A stretch of 32,395 bases of DNA. Source: a virus. Below are positions 14,754 through 21,688 of the stretch, one piece after another (the first letter of the stretch is position 1; every line of letters starts with the position of its first letter). Made by a program: the position numbers and the translations under genes. The DNA lies in the IMG/VR virus record IMGVR_UViG_3300037852_000123, positions 1-32,395 of that record; one strand, 5' to 3'. The notes beneath the pieces are model-generated. The model was not told the DNA's origin, ran no database searches, and saw only the letters and a list, made by a program, of their open reading frames with translations.

Positions 14754-14766
14754 TACCCGCGGGTCA
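14753..14766. promoter_or_regulatory. Operator copy 2, degenerate
   Basis: ATACCCGCGGGTCA matches the TTACC-N4-GGTAA consensus except at two outer positions. It touches the -35 of the leftward promoter and lies 24 bp from copy 1, which suggests cooperative binding on one DNA face. Confidence 0.65.
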
Positions 14767-14767
14767 T

Positions 14768-14781
14768 TTACCTATTGGTAA
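14768..14781. promoter_or_regulatory. Operator copy 3, TTACC-N4-GGTAA
   Basis: This is the perfect inverted repeat TTACCTATTGGTAA. It lies 22 bp upstream of the repressor start codon and is well placed to regulate repressor synthesis, like OR3 in lambda. Confidence 0.75.
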
Positions 14782-14803
14782 TTGTCGGCAGAATGTCCGT
14801 AAC

Positions 14804-15196
14804 GTGACCGTGTATGAACAAAGGCAGAGCAAGGTAGCGGCAATCATCCGCGACAGATTCGGCGACGGCAAAACCCAGTTCGCCGAAGCGACAGACATCG
14901 CACCCAGTACCGTCTCGCGCTGGTTTATGAAGGGCGACGGCCATAAAAATATTGGCGAAAAAATTGCCAGAAAAATCGAGAGCCGACTGAAGTTGGGTAA
15001 ATATTCGCTCGACAGCGATGATCCTGTGCCTATGCCCGTGCCAGAGCGGCGAGCACAGCCCATAATCGGCGACGATCATTTCGCTCGAAAGTTAGCCAGA
15101 ATCTGGGAAGAACTCCCAGACGACGCCAAAGGACAAATCCTGGCGTTCGCTCAGGTGAGCGCTATAACCAGAGCCGCCGCCGCAAAAAAAGCGTGA
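14804..15196 (+). CDS. Phage repressor, short HTH protein without peptidase domain
   Basis: The N-terminal half holds an XRE-type helix-turn-helix: KTQFAEATDIAPSTVSRWFM is the HTH core. It is followed by a linker rich in Pro and Asp and a short C-terminal helical region (HFARKLARIWEELPDDAKGQ). At 130 aa it lacks the Ser-Lys LexA/CI-like autoprotease domain. I place the start at GTG 14804; a second GTG at 14810 is equally possible, and the same frame upstream runs into the operators. It is divergent from the Cro-like gene, with three operators just upstream and two more beyond its 3' end. It is therefore the most likely lysogeny repressor. Confidence 0.75.
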   Translation: MTVYEQRQSKVAAIIRDRFGDGKTQFAEATDIAPSTVSRWFMKGDGHKNIGEKIARKIESRLKLGKYSLDSDDPVPMPVPERRAQPIIGDDHFARKLARIWEELPDDAKGQILAFAQVSAITRAAAAKKA

Positions 15197-15290
15197 ACCC
15201 ATGGACGGGGCCCACGTCAGAAAATAGCTTGCCGCCGTGGAGAGCCCTAGAGCTACTAGAAAAACCAGACGTTGAGTGACCCAAATCCAA

Positions 15291-15304
15291 TTACCTCGGG
15301 GTAT
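15291..15304. promoter_or_regulatory. Operator copy 4
   Basis: TTACCTCGGGGTAT matches the operator consensus except at the last position. Its final base is the first base of the -35 of the rightward promoter, the same geometry as copy 2 at the leftward promoter. Confidence 0.75.
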
Positions 15305-15332
15305 TGACTTTGATATTACCTACGGGTAATCT
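15304..15332 (+). promoter_or_regulatory. Rightward early promoter (PL-like)
   Basis: TTGACT (15304-15309), a 17-bp spacer and TAATCT (15327-15332) make a strong sigma70-like promoter. Transcription should start near 15339, giving a 15-nt leader that carries the CAGGAGG ribosome site of the gene at 15354. Operators 4 and 5 overlap the -35 edge and the -10. The 15197-15353 gap holds only this region, with no gene seen. Confidence 0.82.
15316..15329. promoter_or_regulatory. Operator copy 5, TTACC-N4-GGTAA
   Basis: This is the perfect inverted repeat TTACCTACGGGTAA. It covers the spacer and the first three bases of the -10 of the rightward promoter, so bound repressor would block RNA polymerase. 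Confidence 0.8.
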
Positions 15333-15353
15333 CGTCTCCAGTCAGGAGGCGAT

Positions 15354-15536
15354 ATGTCCAGTTCCCCGAAACTCTACCGACTGCCCTGCGGCTGTCTTTT
15401 CAGCGTTGAGCGCGACACCGAACGGCTTGTCGAGATGTGCACGTGCTGCGCTAAGGAATTCAACGTGCGCCACGAGGCCTCGGCGGCCGAGCGAGCCGCG
15501 GCGCGCGAGCGCATCAATGCGCGGAAGTCCGCATGA
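15354..15536 (+). CDS. Small Cys-rich protein, 60 aa
   Basis: This is the first gene of the rightward early operon, with a strong CAGGAGG site before the ATG. The N-terminal part carries CGC (LPCGCLFSVE) and CTCC (EMCTCCAKEF), enough for one zinc ion. The C-terminal third is an Ala/Arg/Glu-rich helix (ASAAERAAARERINARKSA). The first gene after such a promoter often encodes an antiterminator or a host-takeover factor, and the basic helix could bind RNA. I see no diagnostic motif for either. Confidence 0.65.
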   Translation: MSSSPKLYRLPCGCLFSVERDTERLVEMCTCCAKEFNVRHEASAAERAAARERINARKSA

Positions 15537-15712
15537 ACGGCCGCCGCGACATCACCGAGCCCGAGACGCGCGTCGGCAATTGCTGCGGCTGTCAGCAGCT
15601 CGCTCTGCTCTTCAAGATCCCCGGCATATTCCGATACCGCTGCGCAACCTGCTTTGAAAAGGAAACCGGCTATCGCCATCACCTGACGCCGGCCGCCGCG
15701 GTGCCGGCGTGA
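15533..15712 (+). CDS. Small zinc-ribbon protein, 59 aa
   Basis: The ATG at 15533 overlaps the preceding stop as ATGA, and the stop at 15710-15712 overlaps the next GTG start. The peptide carries CCGC near residue 18 and CATC near residue 43, spaced as in a one-zinc ribbon, with an aromatic/hydrophobic core between (LALLFKIPGIFRYR). Overlap at both ends argues that it is a real gene. Function is unknown. Confidence 0.65.
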   Translation: MNGRRDITEPETRVGNCCGCQQLALLFKIPGIFRYRCATCFEKETGYRHHLTPAAAVPA

Positions 15713-16002
15713 ACGCGCAGATCGCGTTCGTGTTCCCCGCGCGGCGCACTGATCCTGACACATCGCATGCTGCGGCCGCATCAGTGAGGATCAGTCAGCT
15801 CGAGGATCTCGTGCTCGAGGAATTATTCAAACATGCCGGCGGGCTGACAACCCGGCAGATTGCCGCGAACTTGAAGCGCGATCTCGTTTCGATTTCCCCG
15901 CGCATGAAGCCGCTGCTGATAAAAAACGCGGTCAAGGATTCAGGACTTCGAGTATGCGGACCATCCGGTCGCGCGCAGATTGTGTGGCAAGCAATTGTCT
16001 GA
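15709..16002 (+). CDS. Winged-helix DNA-binding protein, 97 aa
   Basis: After a basic start (NAQIAFVFPARRTDPDTSHAA) a winged-helix unit follows: LEDLVLEELFKHAGGLTTRQ as the first helices, IAANLKRDLVSISPRMKPLL as the recognition helix region, and a wing near GLRVCGPSGRAQIVW. TDPxTSxxAA followed by a winged helix is a common phage arrangement in small early regulators. The GTG start overlaps the previous stop as GTGA. It probably binds DNA. Its target is not visible. Confidence 0.7.
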   Translation: MNAQIAFVFPARRTDPDTSHAAAASVRISQLEDLVLEELFKHAGGLTTRQIAANLKRDLVSISPRMKPLLIKNAVKDSGLRVCGPSGRAQIVWQAIV

Positions 16003-16013
16003 AATGGATTTTT

Positions 16014-16646
16014 ATGCGATCAAAAATAATTCTAGCCTTGACACTGGCTCTGATCGGCGTCGCCCAGGCGCAGCAAACCACTTATACGTATTCCGGTCAG
16101 GTGATGAGCGGCTCTGGCCCCTACGTGCTGGCAGGCTACGTCACGCTCGCGCAGCCGCTTGCAGCCAACGGTGTGCAGATCGTGACGCCGGTAAATTACT
16201 TCATCGCCGGCAATGAGCCCTTGCAGATGACGAACGTCGGCGGACCGCCGCTGGTAGCTCCTGGCAATAATCCATTCTCATTTTCATTCACTACAACCAA
16301 CGGAGTCATCACGGCCTGGGATATTGAAATTCCAACATCTTCAGGTAACAGCATCGCGCAGGCGAGCATCACGCAACTGGGCGACAGTTATTCGCTGACC
16401 ACGGCGGAGCCAGATTGTCCGGTTATCCCGTCGCGATGCGTTGAACCTATCATCGCATCGAACACGACGCCCGGAATCTGGATCGTGCCGCCCGCGCCGG
16501 TTGCCTGTGCTGCGCCCCCGGCCGCAGCACCAGTACCGGCGCCAACTCCAACTCCGACCCCAGCGCCTGCACCGGCCACCGCTCCGCCAGTCGCAACAAG
16601 CACCACGACGATCCACTTTCGCGGCATTTTCGAGGGAAGGCGATGA
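16014..16646 (+). CDS. Secreted protein with Pro/Ala-rich tail, 210 aa
   Basis: A Sec signal peptide opens the protein (MRSKIILALTLALIGVAQAQ), with cleavage expected after AQA. The mature part has a beta-rich domain of about 140 residues (TYTYSGQVMSGSGPYVLAGY, ITAWDIEIPTSSG) and two Cys near CPVIPSRC. A Pro/Ala/Thr-rich spacer (APTPTPTPAPAPATAPP) follows, then a short basic end. The ATG at 16014 is chosen because the signal peptide begins there. The product should act in the periplasm or at the cell surface. In an early, repressor-controlled operon this suggests cell-surface modification or exclusion of other phages, which is not proven. Confidence 0.6.
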   Translation: MRSKIILALTLALIGVAQAQQTTYTYSGQVMSGSGPYVLAGYVTLAQPLAANGVQIVTPVNYFIAGNEPLQMTNVGGPPLVAPGNNPFSFSFTTTNGVITAWDIEIPTSSGNSIAQASITQLGDSYSLTTAEPDCPVIPSRCVEPIIASNTTPGIWIVPPAPVACAAPPAAAPVPAPTPTPTPAPAPATAPPVATSTTTIHFRGIFEGRR

Positions 16647-16960
16647 GAAGCGTCGCGATTGCGCTGGCACTCATTTTGAGCGACTGCGCGCTCGCGCCGA
16701 ATACCGTGACCCCGCAGTTAACGCACGAATCACATATTTTGCAGCATGAGCCTTTTACGTCTACGCCGACGAATTATTTCGCCAACATCGCCGAGATCGA
16801 GGCCCGATGGAAGCTGCCTCACCATTTTGTCCTATCCGTTGCGGACGGCGTGAATCTGGCTCGCTCCTACCCGAACGATCCCAGCTACGGCGAAATCATG
16901 GGCCGCACGCGGGAGACATTCAGAGCAAGCATTGGCTATTCATTTGAGGTGAAAAAATGA
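16643..16960 (+). CDS. Exported protein, possible lipoprotein, 105 aa
   Basis: The N-terminus MRSVAIALALILSDCALAPN is a signal peptide. Cys15 could be lipid-modified, but the Asp before it does not fit the classical lipobox, so ordinary cleavage after ALA is possible. The mature part contains HFVLSVADGVNLARSYPNDP and ends in an aromatic beta-like strand (FRASIGYSFEVKK) resembling an outer-membrane strand. The start overlaps the previous stop (ATGA), so it is coupled to the Pro-rich secreted protein. Confidence 0.55.
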   Translation: MRSVAIALALILSDCALAPNTVTPQLTHESHILQHEPFTSTPTNYFANIAEIEARWKLPHHFVLSVADGVNLARSYPNDPSYGEIMGRTRETFRASIGYSFEVKK

Positions 16961-17226
16961 AAGCCTTCCTCATCTGGTTCGAGTCCTTGAGCTGGCAGCC
17001 GGCACTATGTTTCACAGTCGCCGTCGGCATCCTGCTCTGCGTGCTGATCATTCTCGCCGATGTCGGCATCCGAAAGTTTGTCGCCTGGCGCGAGCGCATG
17101 CAAATCAAAGAGCGCAAATGGCAGGAGAAAAAGCGCCGGCTCATCGAGGATCTTGAAGCCAAGGCGCAGCCGCGCCGAGCGCCGCGCATTCCGCGGACGA
17201 TGCGGGACTTTAAGGTGCGGCAGTGA
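16957..17226 (+). CDS. Membrane protein with basic cytoplasmic tail, 89 aa
   Basis: One hydrophobic segment (PALCFTVAVGILLCVLIILA) spans roughly residues 15-35. It is followed by a long basic, helical tail (RERMQIKERKWQEKKRRLIE) and an RAPRIPRTMRDFKVRQ end. The positive tail predicts a cytoplasmic C-terminus. The gene overlaps both neighbours by four bases. It may be a membrane-anchored phage protein, but no family is recognised. Confidence 0.6.
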   Translation: MKAFLIWFESLSWQPALCFTVAVGILLCVLIILADVGIRKFVAWRERMQIKERKWQEKKRRLIEDLEAKAQPRRAPRIPRTMRDFKVRQ

Positions 17227-17375
17227 ACCGATTGATCAACGCCCTTTGCGTGGTGGGAACGGTGGCGCTAATAGTTCTGGGGGCACCAATATTCCTGATC
17301 TGGTGCTGGTTTCATGGCGTTCCTCGCCCGTTCAAAGCATTACGCGATTTTCTTGATGACTTGAGCCGCGAATAA
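17223..17375 (+). CDS. Small single-span membrane protein, 50 aa
   Basis: Starting at GTG 17223, which overlaps the previous stop as GTGA, the peptide runs MNRLINALCVVGTVALIVLG, then APIFLIWCWFHGV, and ends with a charged tail (RDFLDDLSRE). One membrane helix is clear. It continues the chain of exported and membrane genes from 16014. Function is unknown. Confidence 0.6.
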   Translation: MNRLINALCVVGTVALIVLGAPIFLIWCWFHGVPRPFKALRDFLDDLSRE

Positions 17376-17395
17376 CCAATGAGGGATTTAAAGCC

Positions 17396-17659
17396 ATGAG
17401 CGCCAATCCGGAGTCCGCATATATCGATCTGGTCGCCGCGAATCGGGAGATTCCGACCGATATCTACAAGCTGCTGCAGGCCTCGATCGACATTATTGAG
17501 AAGGACAATGAGATCGAAGCGCAGGCCCACGAGATCGCGCGGCTGAAAAATGCCCTCGCCATTGCCGAGCGCACCGTCGCAATTCTCCAGTGCAAGCTGC
17601 AGCGGCGCACGATTCCGTTTGATCAGCGGCCGGCATTGCTCAAGCCGCAGGCCGGTTGA
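17396..17659 (+). CDS. Coiled-coil hypothetical protein, 87 aa
   Basis: A GAGGG site precedes the ATG at 17396. After an N-terminal helix (ESAYIDLVAANREIPTDIYK) the central part is a heptad-like coiled coil (EKDNEIEAQAHEIARLKNAL), followed by a basic end. Its stop overlaps the start of the exonuclease gene. No enzyme motif is present. It may be a dimerising accessory protein. Confidence 0.6.
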   Translation: MSANPESAYIDLVAANREIPTDIYKLLQASIDIIEKDNEIEAQAHEIARLKNALAIAERTVAILQCKLQRRTIPFDQRPALLKPQAG

Positions 17660-18531
17660 TGGTCGCGCAACTCCTAGAGGTCACCGAGGCCGCATATCAC
17701 GCGGATCCCTGCCCCTCGCCATCCCTCTCCCAGTCGATCGCGCACACGCTGATCACCCAGTCGCCGCGCCATGCGTGGCTTGAGCATCCGCGCCTGGGCG
17801 GCAACGTCGAGCGTGTCTCGACAAAGGCAATGGATGAGGGCGCGATCCTGCACAAGCTGCTGCTCGGCGCCGGCGCACAGTTTGAAATGGTCGTCGCCGA
17901 TGACTGGCGCACGAATGCGGCAAAGGATGCGCGCGCCGCGATCGAGGCCGGCGGCAAGATCGCGATTCTCGCGAAGAACTTCGAGAAGCTGCGCACCGCG
18001 GCGGATCGCATTTTCAAGAATGCAGCGAATCAAGGATTCCCATTGGGAGGCCGTTCCGAGATCGCGATCCAGTTTGTCGATTACGCCGACCAGATCAAGC
18101 GCGAGCGGCCGGTCATGTGCCGCTGCCGCATCGACCAGATTGCAGCCTCGCATGCTTTCACTATTTACGACGTGAAGAAAGTCAGGTCGGCGAATCCGAG
18201 GGACATCGCACGCTGCATCGTCGAATTTGGCTACGACATTCAGGGTCACGCATACACGCTCGCCTATGAGCAGCTCTACCCGGAAGCGCTCGGCCGTTCT
18301 GACTTCGTGTTTTTATTTTGCGAGACAGAGCCGCCATACGAAGTCGTCGCGGCGCGCCTCGATGGCTATCACCGCGAGATCGGCAAGCGGCGCTGGGAGA
18401 AAGCAGTTTTCCTGTGGGATAAACTTTTGACCGAAGGCAGCTATCCATGGCCGGGATATGCCGACGGCGCGATCGTCTTGATCCCGCCGCAATACGTGAT
18501 CAACCAAGAACTGGGAGATGAAGCAGCATGA
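17659..18531 (+). CDS. PD-(D/E)XK exonuclease, RecE-like (DUF3799 type)
   Basis: The N-terminus carries YHADPCPSPSLSQSIAHTLI and SPRHAWLEHPRLGG, the typical beginning of phage RecE/Exo8-like nucleases. The catalytic core shows RIDQI (Asp near residue 159) and IYDVKKV (Asp near 171, Lys near 173), then a YDIQGHAYTLAYEQL helix whose Gln completes the RecB-like motif. Such enzymes degrade one strand from double-strand ends to leave 3' tails for annealing. The ATG overlaps the previous stop as TGATG; a TTG one codon earlier is possible. The downstream ATPase gene overlaps by four bases, which suggests a recombination module. Confidence 0.82.
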   Translation: MVAQLLEVTEAAYHADPCPSPSLSQSIAHTLITQSPRHAWLEHPRLGGNVERVSTKAMDEGAILHKLLLGAGAQFEMVVADDWRTNAAKDARAAIEAGGKIAILAKNFEKLRTAADRIFKNAANQGFPLGGRSEIAIQFVDYADQIKRERPVMCRCRIDQIAASHAFTIYDVKKVRSANPRDIARCIVEFGYDIQGHAYTLAYEQLYPEALGRSDFVFLFCETEPPYEVVAARLDGYHREIGKRRWEKAVFLWDKLLTEGSYPWPGYADGAIVLIPPQYVINQELGDEAA

Positions 18532-19670
18532 GCAGCAACAGAGCGGAACGGCAATTCGAGATCGCGCCAGCCGAGCGTCGCAGCGTCGGGCTTCTCATCG
18601 GCTTGGTCGCTCCATCAAACGCAGGCAAGACATACAGCGGCTTGCGTCTGGCGACCGGAATCCAGCGCGTCTGCGGTGGCGATATAGATGTGATCGATAC
18701 CGAGAACGGTCGCGCCCTCTACTATGCGGACAAATTCAAGTTCAATCACTTGCGCTTCGGCTCGCCATTCTCGCCGCTTGATTATCTAGACGCGATCAAA
18801 TTTTGCGCTAAGCGCGGCTCGAAAACGATCATGGTCGACTCGATGAGTCACGAGCATGAGGGACCGGGCGGCGTGCTGGAATGGCATACCGCGGAAACCG
18901 AGAGACTTGCTGCGCGCTGGAAAATCTCGGAGGAGAAGGCGCAAATGGCCGCATGGAAGCCGCCGAAGGAAGCGCGGCGGCGCCTCATCAACGAGATGGG
19001 ACAGCTCAACGTCAACCTGATTCTGACGTTCCGCGCCAAGGAAAAAATCAAGATGGTCGCCGGCAAGGATCCGCAGACCTTGGGCTGGCAGCCGATCTGC
19101 GGCGATGAATTCATGTACGAGTGCGTCTTGCAATGCCTGCTGCTGCCAGGAGCCAAGGGGCGGCCGACATGGCAGGGGGAAACCAAAGCCGAGGACGCGA
19201 TGATCAAGCTGCCGGAGCAATTCCGCGACATCTTCGCGAAGAACGACGGCCAATTGAGCGAGGACATTGGGGAGCAACTCGCACGCTGGGCAGCCGGCGG
19301 GGTGCGCAATGCCGAGGCCGACGCAATGATCGCGGATTACGCCAAGGCTGCGAATGCCGCGGAACTTTCCGCGCTTGAAAAGCGCCGCGAGGCAATGTGG
19401 AAAAAGACTCCGCCGGCCGATAAGGAGCGTCTCAAGGAGGCAGCGTCCGCTGCAAAAACGCGCGTGACACCACCGCCGGCCGAGATCGCGGGGCCGGCCA
19501 TCGCGCTCGACCAGGCCACCATGATCCGCGATCACCTGCGCGAAGACAAAATCGATACCAGTCTCTTTTGCGCTGCCTTCGAGATCGGCGATGTCGAGCA
19601 ACTACCGCTCGAAAATTACCGCCCAGCGCTGATCTGGATTGAGGACATGGTCAAGCGGAGGGCGTCATGA
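18528..19670 (+). CDS. RecA-like AAA ATPase (phage recombination type)
   Basis: The N-terminal domain has a clear Walker A (APSNAGKT, residues 28-35) and a Walker B ending in Asp104 (TIMVDSMSHEHEG). VIDTENGRALYYADKF lies between them, and LILTFRAKEKIKMVAGKDPQ further on. This is the pattern of phage RecA/RadA-like single-strand recombinases and related ATPases of the Sak4 type. The C-terminal third is Ala/Glu/Lys-rich and helical (EADAMIADYAKAANAAELSA). Its position directly after the RecE-like nuclease fits a two-component recombination system with end resection and strand pairing. Length is 380 aa, longer than minimal Sak4, so the C-terminal part may bind another partner. Confidence 0.75.
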   Translation: MSSNRAERQFEIAPAERRSVGLLIGLVAPSNAGKTYSGLRLATGIQRVCGGDIDVIDTENGRALYYADKFKFNHLRFGSPFSPLDYLDAIKFCAKRGSKTIMVDSMSHEHEGPGGVLEWHTAETERLAARWKISEEKAQMAAWKPPKEARRRLINEMGQLNVNLILTFRAKEKIKMVAGKDPQTLGWQPICGDEFMYECVLQCLLLPGAKGRPTWQGETKAEDAMIKLPEQFRDIFAKNDGQLSEDIGEQLARWAAGGVRNAEADAMIADYAKAANAAELSALEKRREAMWKKTPPADKERLKEAASAAKTRVTPPPAEIAGPAIALDQATMIRDHLREDKIDTSLFCAAFEIGDVEQLPLENYRPALIWIEDMVKRRAS

Positions 19671-21232
19671 GCATCTCCGCATCAACCGGCCTGCGCGCGA
19701 TCGCGCTGACGGACATCCAGCTATCCACGACCGGCAGCCAGGCCGAGCGGCGCAAGCACTTCGATAAGGCGGCCATGGCCGAACTTGCCGGCAGCGTCAA
19801 GGCGCATGGCGTGCTGGTGCCTGTGATCGCGCGGCCGGCAAATGGTCATTTCGAGCTTGTCGCTGGCGAGCGGCGCTACCTCGCCGCCAAGCAGGCGGGC
19901 GTCGCGGCCATTAATGCCGACGTGCGCACGCTCACCGACGAGCAGGTCCTCGAGATCCAGCTCATCGAGAACCTGCAGCGCGAAGGCCTGCACGAACTCG
20001 CCGAGGCCGAAGGGTACGAAGCTCTGCAGAAACTTGGGCACTCGGCGGAGGAAATCGCAGATAAGGTCGGTAAGTCCAAAGGCTATATCTATTCGCGGCT
20101 CAAGCTCTGCGGCCTGGTGAAGGCCTCGCGTACCGCGTTCTATGACGGAAAACTAACCGCGTCTACTGCTCTGCTGCTGGCACGCATACCGCTAGAGAGC
20201 CTGCAGACGGAAGCTCTGAAAGAAATCACGAAGAAGACTTACGGCGACGAGATCATGTCGTTCCGCGAGGCGGCGCGCCACATTCGCGATCATTACATGA
20301 CCGACCTCGGCGGTGCGGGGTTTCCGACCGAAGACCTCGACCTGGTGCCGGCGGCCGGCGGCTGCAATGCATGCCCGAAGCGTACCGGCAATCAGGCCGA
20401 ACTCTTTGGGGACGTCAAAAGTGGGAACGTATGCACAGACCCGGTCTGCTTCAAGGCCAAGCGAGAGGCCTTCGCGGTCCGCGAGATCGCGAAGGCCGAG
20501 GAGGCCGGCGGCCAGGTCATCACCGGTAAAAAGGCGAAAGAGATATTCCCCTACGACGGTAGCTCGCCGCGCGCCGGCTTCGTGAGCCTCGACTATCGGC
20601 CGTATCAGGACCCAAAGAACCGCACCGCCCGCCAGCTGCTCGGCAAGGACTACGTACCGATTCTGGTCAAGAAGCCCGAGAGCGGCGAGCTGGTCAAGGT
20701 CGCGCCGGAATCCGCGATCAAGACCGCGCTGAAAGATGCCGGCGTGAAGCTGAGCAGCTCGTCGAGCGGAGACCGAACGCAATCGGCCGCGGAGAAGAAG
20801 GCCAAAGCCGAGCGCGCGTTCCGCCAGGCGCTGTTCGCCAAGGTCCGTGAAAACTACCCCGCCTCATTGTCACGATCCGACTGGAACGACCTGGCGATCG
20901 CCATGCTGCACGAGATGCAGCAGGAGACCTGCAAGCATCTATTCAGCCTATGGGATTGGAAGCCGGCGAAAGAGCAGTACGGCAACGGCAATTATCGTAA
21001 AGCGGCCGCGGCCTACATTCCGCAGCTATCCGGTGCCGAGATGTCGAAGCTGCTGTTCGATTGCATTTTCGTCAGCGAGCTATCGGTCTCGACCTGGTCG
21101 AACGCGAAGCCGACCAAGCTGTTCGCGGCCGCAAGGCGATTCAAGGTCAATGCCGAGCAGCTGCGCCGCACGCTCAATGGTGCGCAGATCCCGAAGGCGA
21201 AAGCCTCCAAGAAATCCACTAAGGGGAAATAG
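19667..21232 (+). CDS. ParB/RepB-like DNA-binding protein, 521 aa
   Basis: Residues 15-100 hold the ParB-like N-terminal domain, with HGVLVPVIARP, VAGERRYLAAKQAG and LIENLQREGLHELAEAEGY. A helix-turn-helix follows (LGHSAEEIADKVGKSKGYIY). After residue 230 there is an extra Cys-rich module (CNACPKRTGNQ..., CTDPVCFKAKREA) that probably binds zinc, and then a long C-terminal region not found in plasmid ParB. No ParA gene lies nearby, so classical partition is doubtful. The protein may instead be a transcription or replication factor or a CTP-dependent DNA clamp. ATGA overlap with the ATPase gene; the DGR target begins 4 nt after the stop. Confidence 0.8.
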   Translation: MSISASTGLRAIALTDIQLSTTGSQAERRKHFDKAAMAELAGSVKAHGVLVPVIARPANGHFELVAGERRYLAAKQAGVAAINADVRTLTDEQVLEIQLIENLQREGLHELAEAEGYEALQKLGHSAEEIADKVGKSKGYIYSRLKLCGLVKASRTAFYDGKLTASTALLLARIPLESLQTEALKEITKKTYGDEIMSFREAARHIRDHYMTDLGGAGFPTEDLDLVPAAGGCNACPKRTGNQAELFGDVKSGNVCTDPVCFKAKREAFAVREIAKAEEAGGQVITGKKAKEIFPYDGSSPRAGFVSLDYRPYQDPKNRTARQLLGKDYVPILVKKPESGELVKVAPESAIKTALKDAGVKLSSSSSGDRTQSAAEKKAKAERAFRQALFAKVRENYPASLSRSDWNDLAIAMLHEMQQETCKHLFSLWDWKPAKEQYGNGNYRKAAAAYIPQLSGAEMSKLLFDCIFVSELSVSTWSNAKPTKLFAAARRFKVNAEQLRRTLNGAQIPKAKASKKSTKGK

Positions 21233-21236
21233 TTAC

Positions 21237-21653
21237 ATGAGCCGATTTACGAAAATAGGCGCCGCCGGCGCGAAACTCGCGAGTGAGGCCACCGAGTGGG
21301 CTGCTGTCCTCGATAATACGACCCAGCTCATCTGGACCGTCAAGGAAACCGGGCGGCTCACTTGGAAGAAAGCCCAGACCGCAGTCAAGAAGCTCAAGAC
21401 CGCGGGGTTTGAGGACTGGCGCTTGCCGACCGTGGAGGAGCTCTTTCTCCTGGCCGATCGCACCAAATATTCACCGGCGATCGATACCGCATTCTTTCCG
21501 GATTGCAAATCCGAATGGTATTGGACCAGCACACCGGCAGCGTACTCGCCGGGCGTTTACGCCTGGAGTGTCGACTTCAGCCTCGGCAATGCCGACTGGA
21601 GCCACCAGGCCAACGGCTATTTCGTCCGCGCGGTGCGCGCCAGTCAGTCATAG
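21237..21653 (+). CDS. DGR target protein 1, DUF1566-type, 138 aa
   Basis: The protein matches the DUF1566 (Lcl C-terminal-like) pattern: TTQLIWTVKETGRLTWKKAQ, FEDWRLPTVEELFLLAD, IDTAFFPD, then a YWTST strand and the C-terminal variable repeat ending YFVRAVRASQS. This fold, related to C-type lectin-like DGR targets, presents variable residues on a ligand-binding face. VR1 covers about residues 101-136, so almost the whole C-terminus is diversified. There is no signal peptide. AAGGGG lies before the ATG at 21237, and the same frame upstream is a shadow of the parB-like gene. The reverse transcriptase, accessory protein and template lie within 1.5 kb downstream. Confidence 0.9.
   Translation: MSRFTKIGAAGAKLASEATEWAAVLDNTTQLIWTVKETGRLTWKKAQTAVKKLKTAGFEDWRLPTVEELFLLADRTKYSPAIDTAFFPDCKSEWYWTSTPAAYSPGVYAWSVDFSLGNADWSHQANGYFVRAVRASQS
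21538..21644 (+). repeat. DGR variable repeat 1 (VR1), 107 bp
   Basis: VR1 aligns without gaps to the template repeat at 22716-22822. By hand I find 13 differences, and all of them fall on adenines of the template (changes to G, C or T). The last 22 bp are identical to TR and VR2, followed by CAG in both VRs and GAG in TR, the expected IMH/IMH* contrast. Confidence 0.93.
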
Positions 21654-21688
21654 GTTTTTTGGGATTCTTCAGAAAAAGGGGAAATTGA

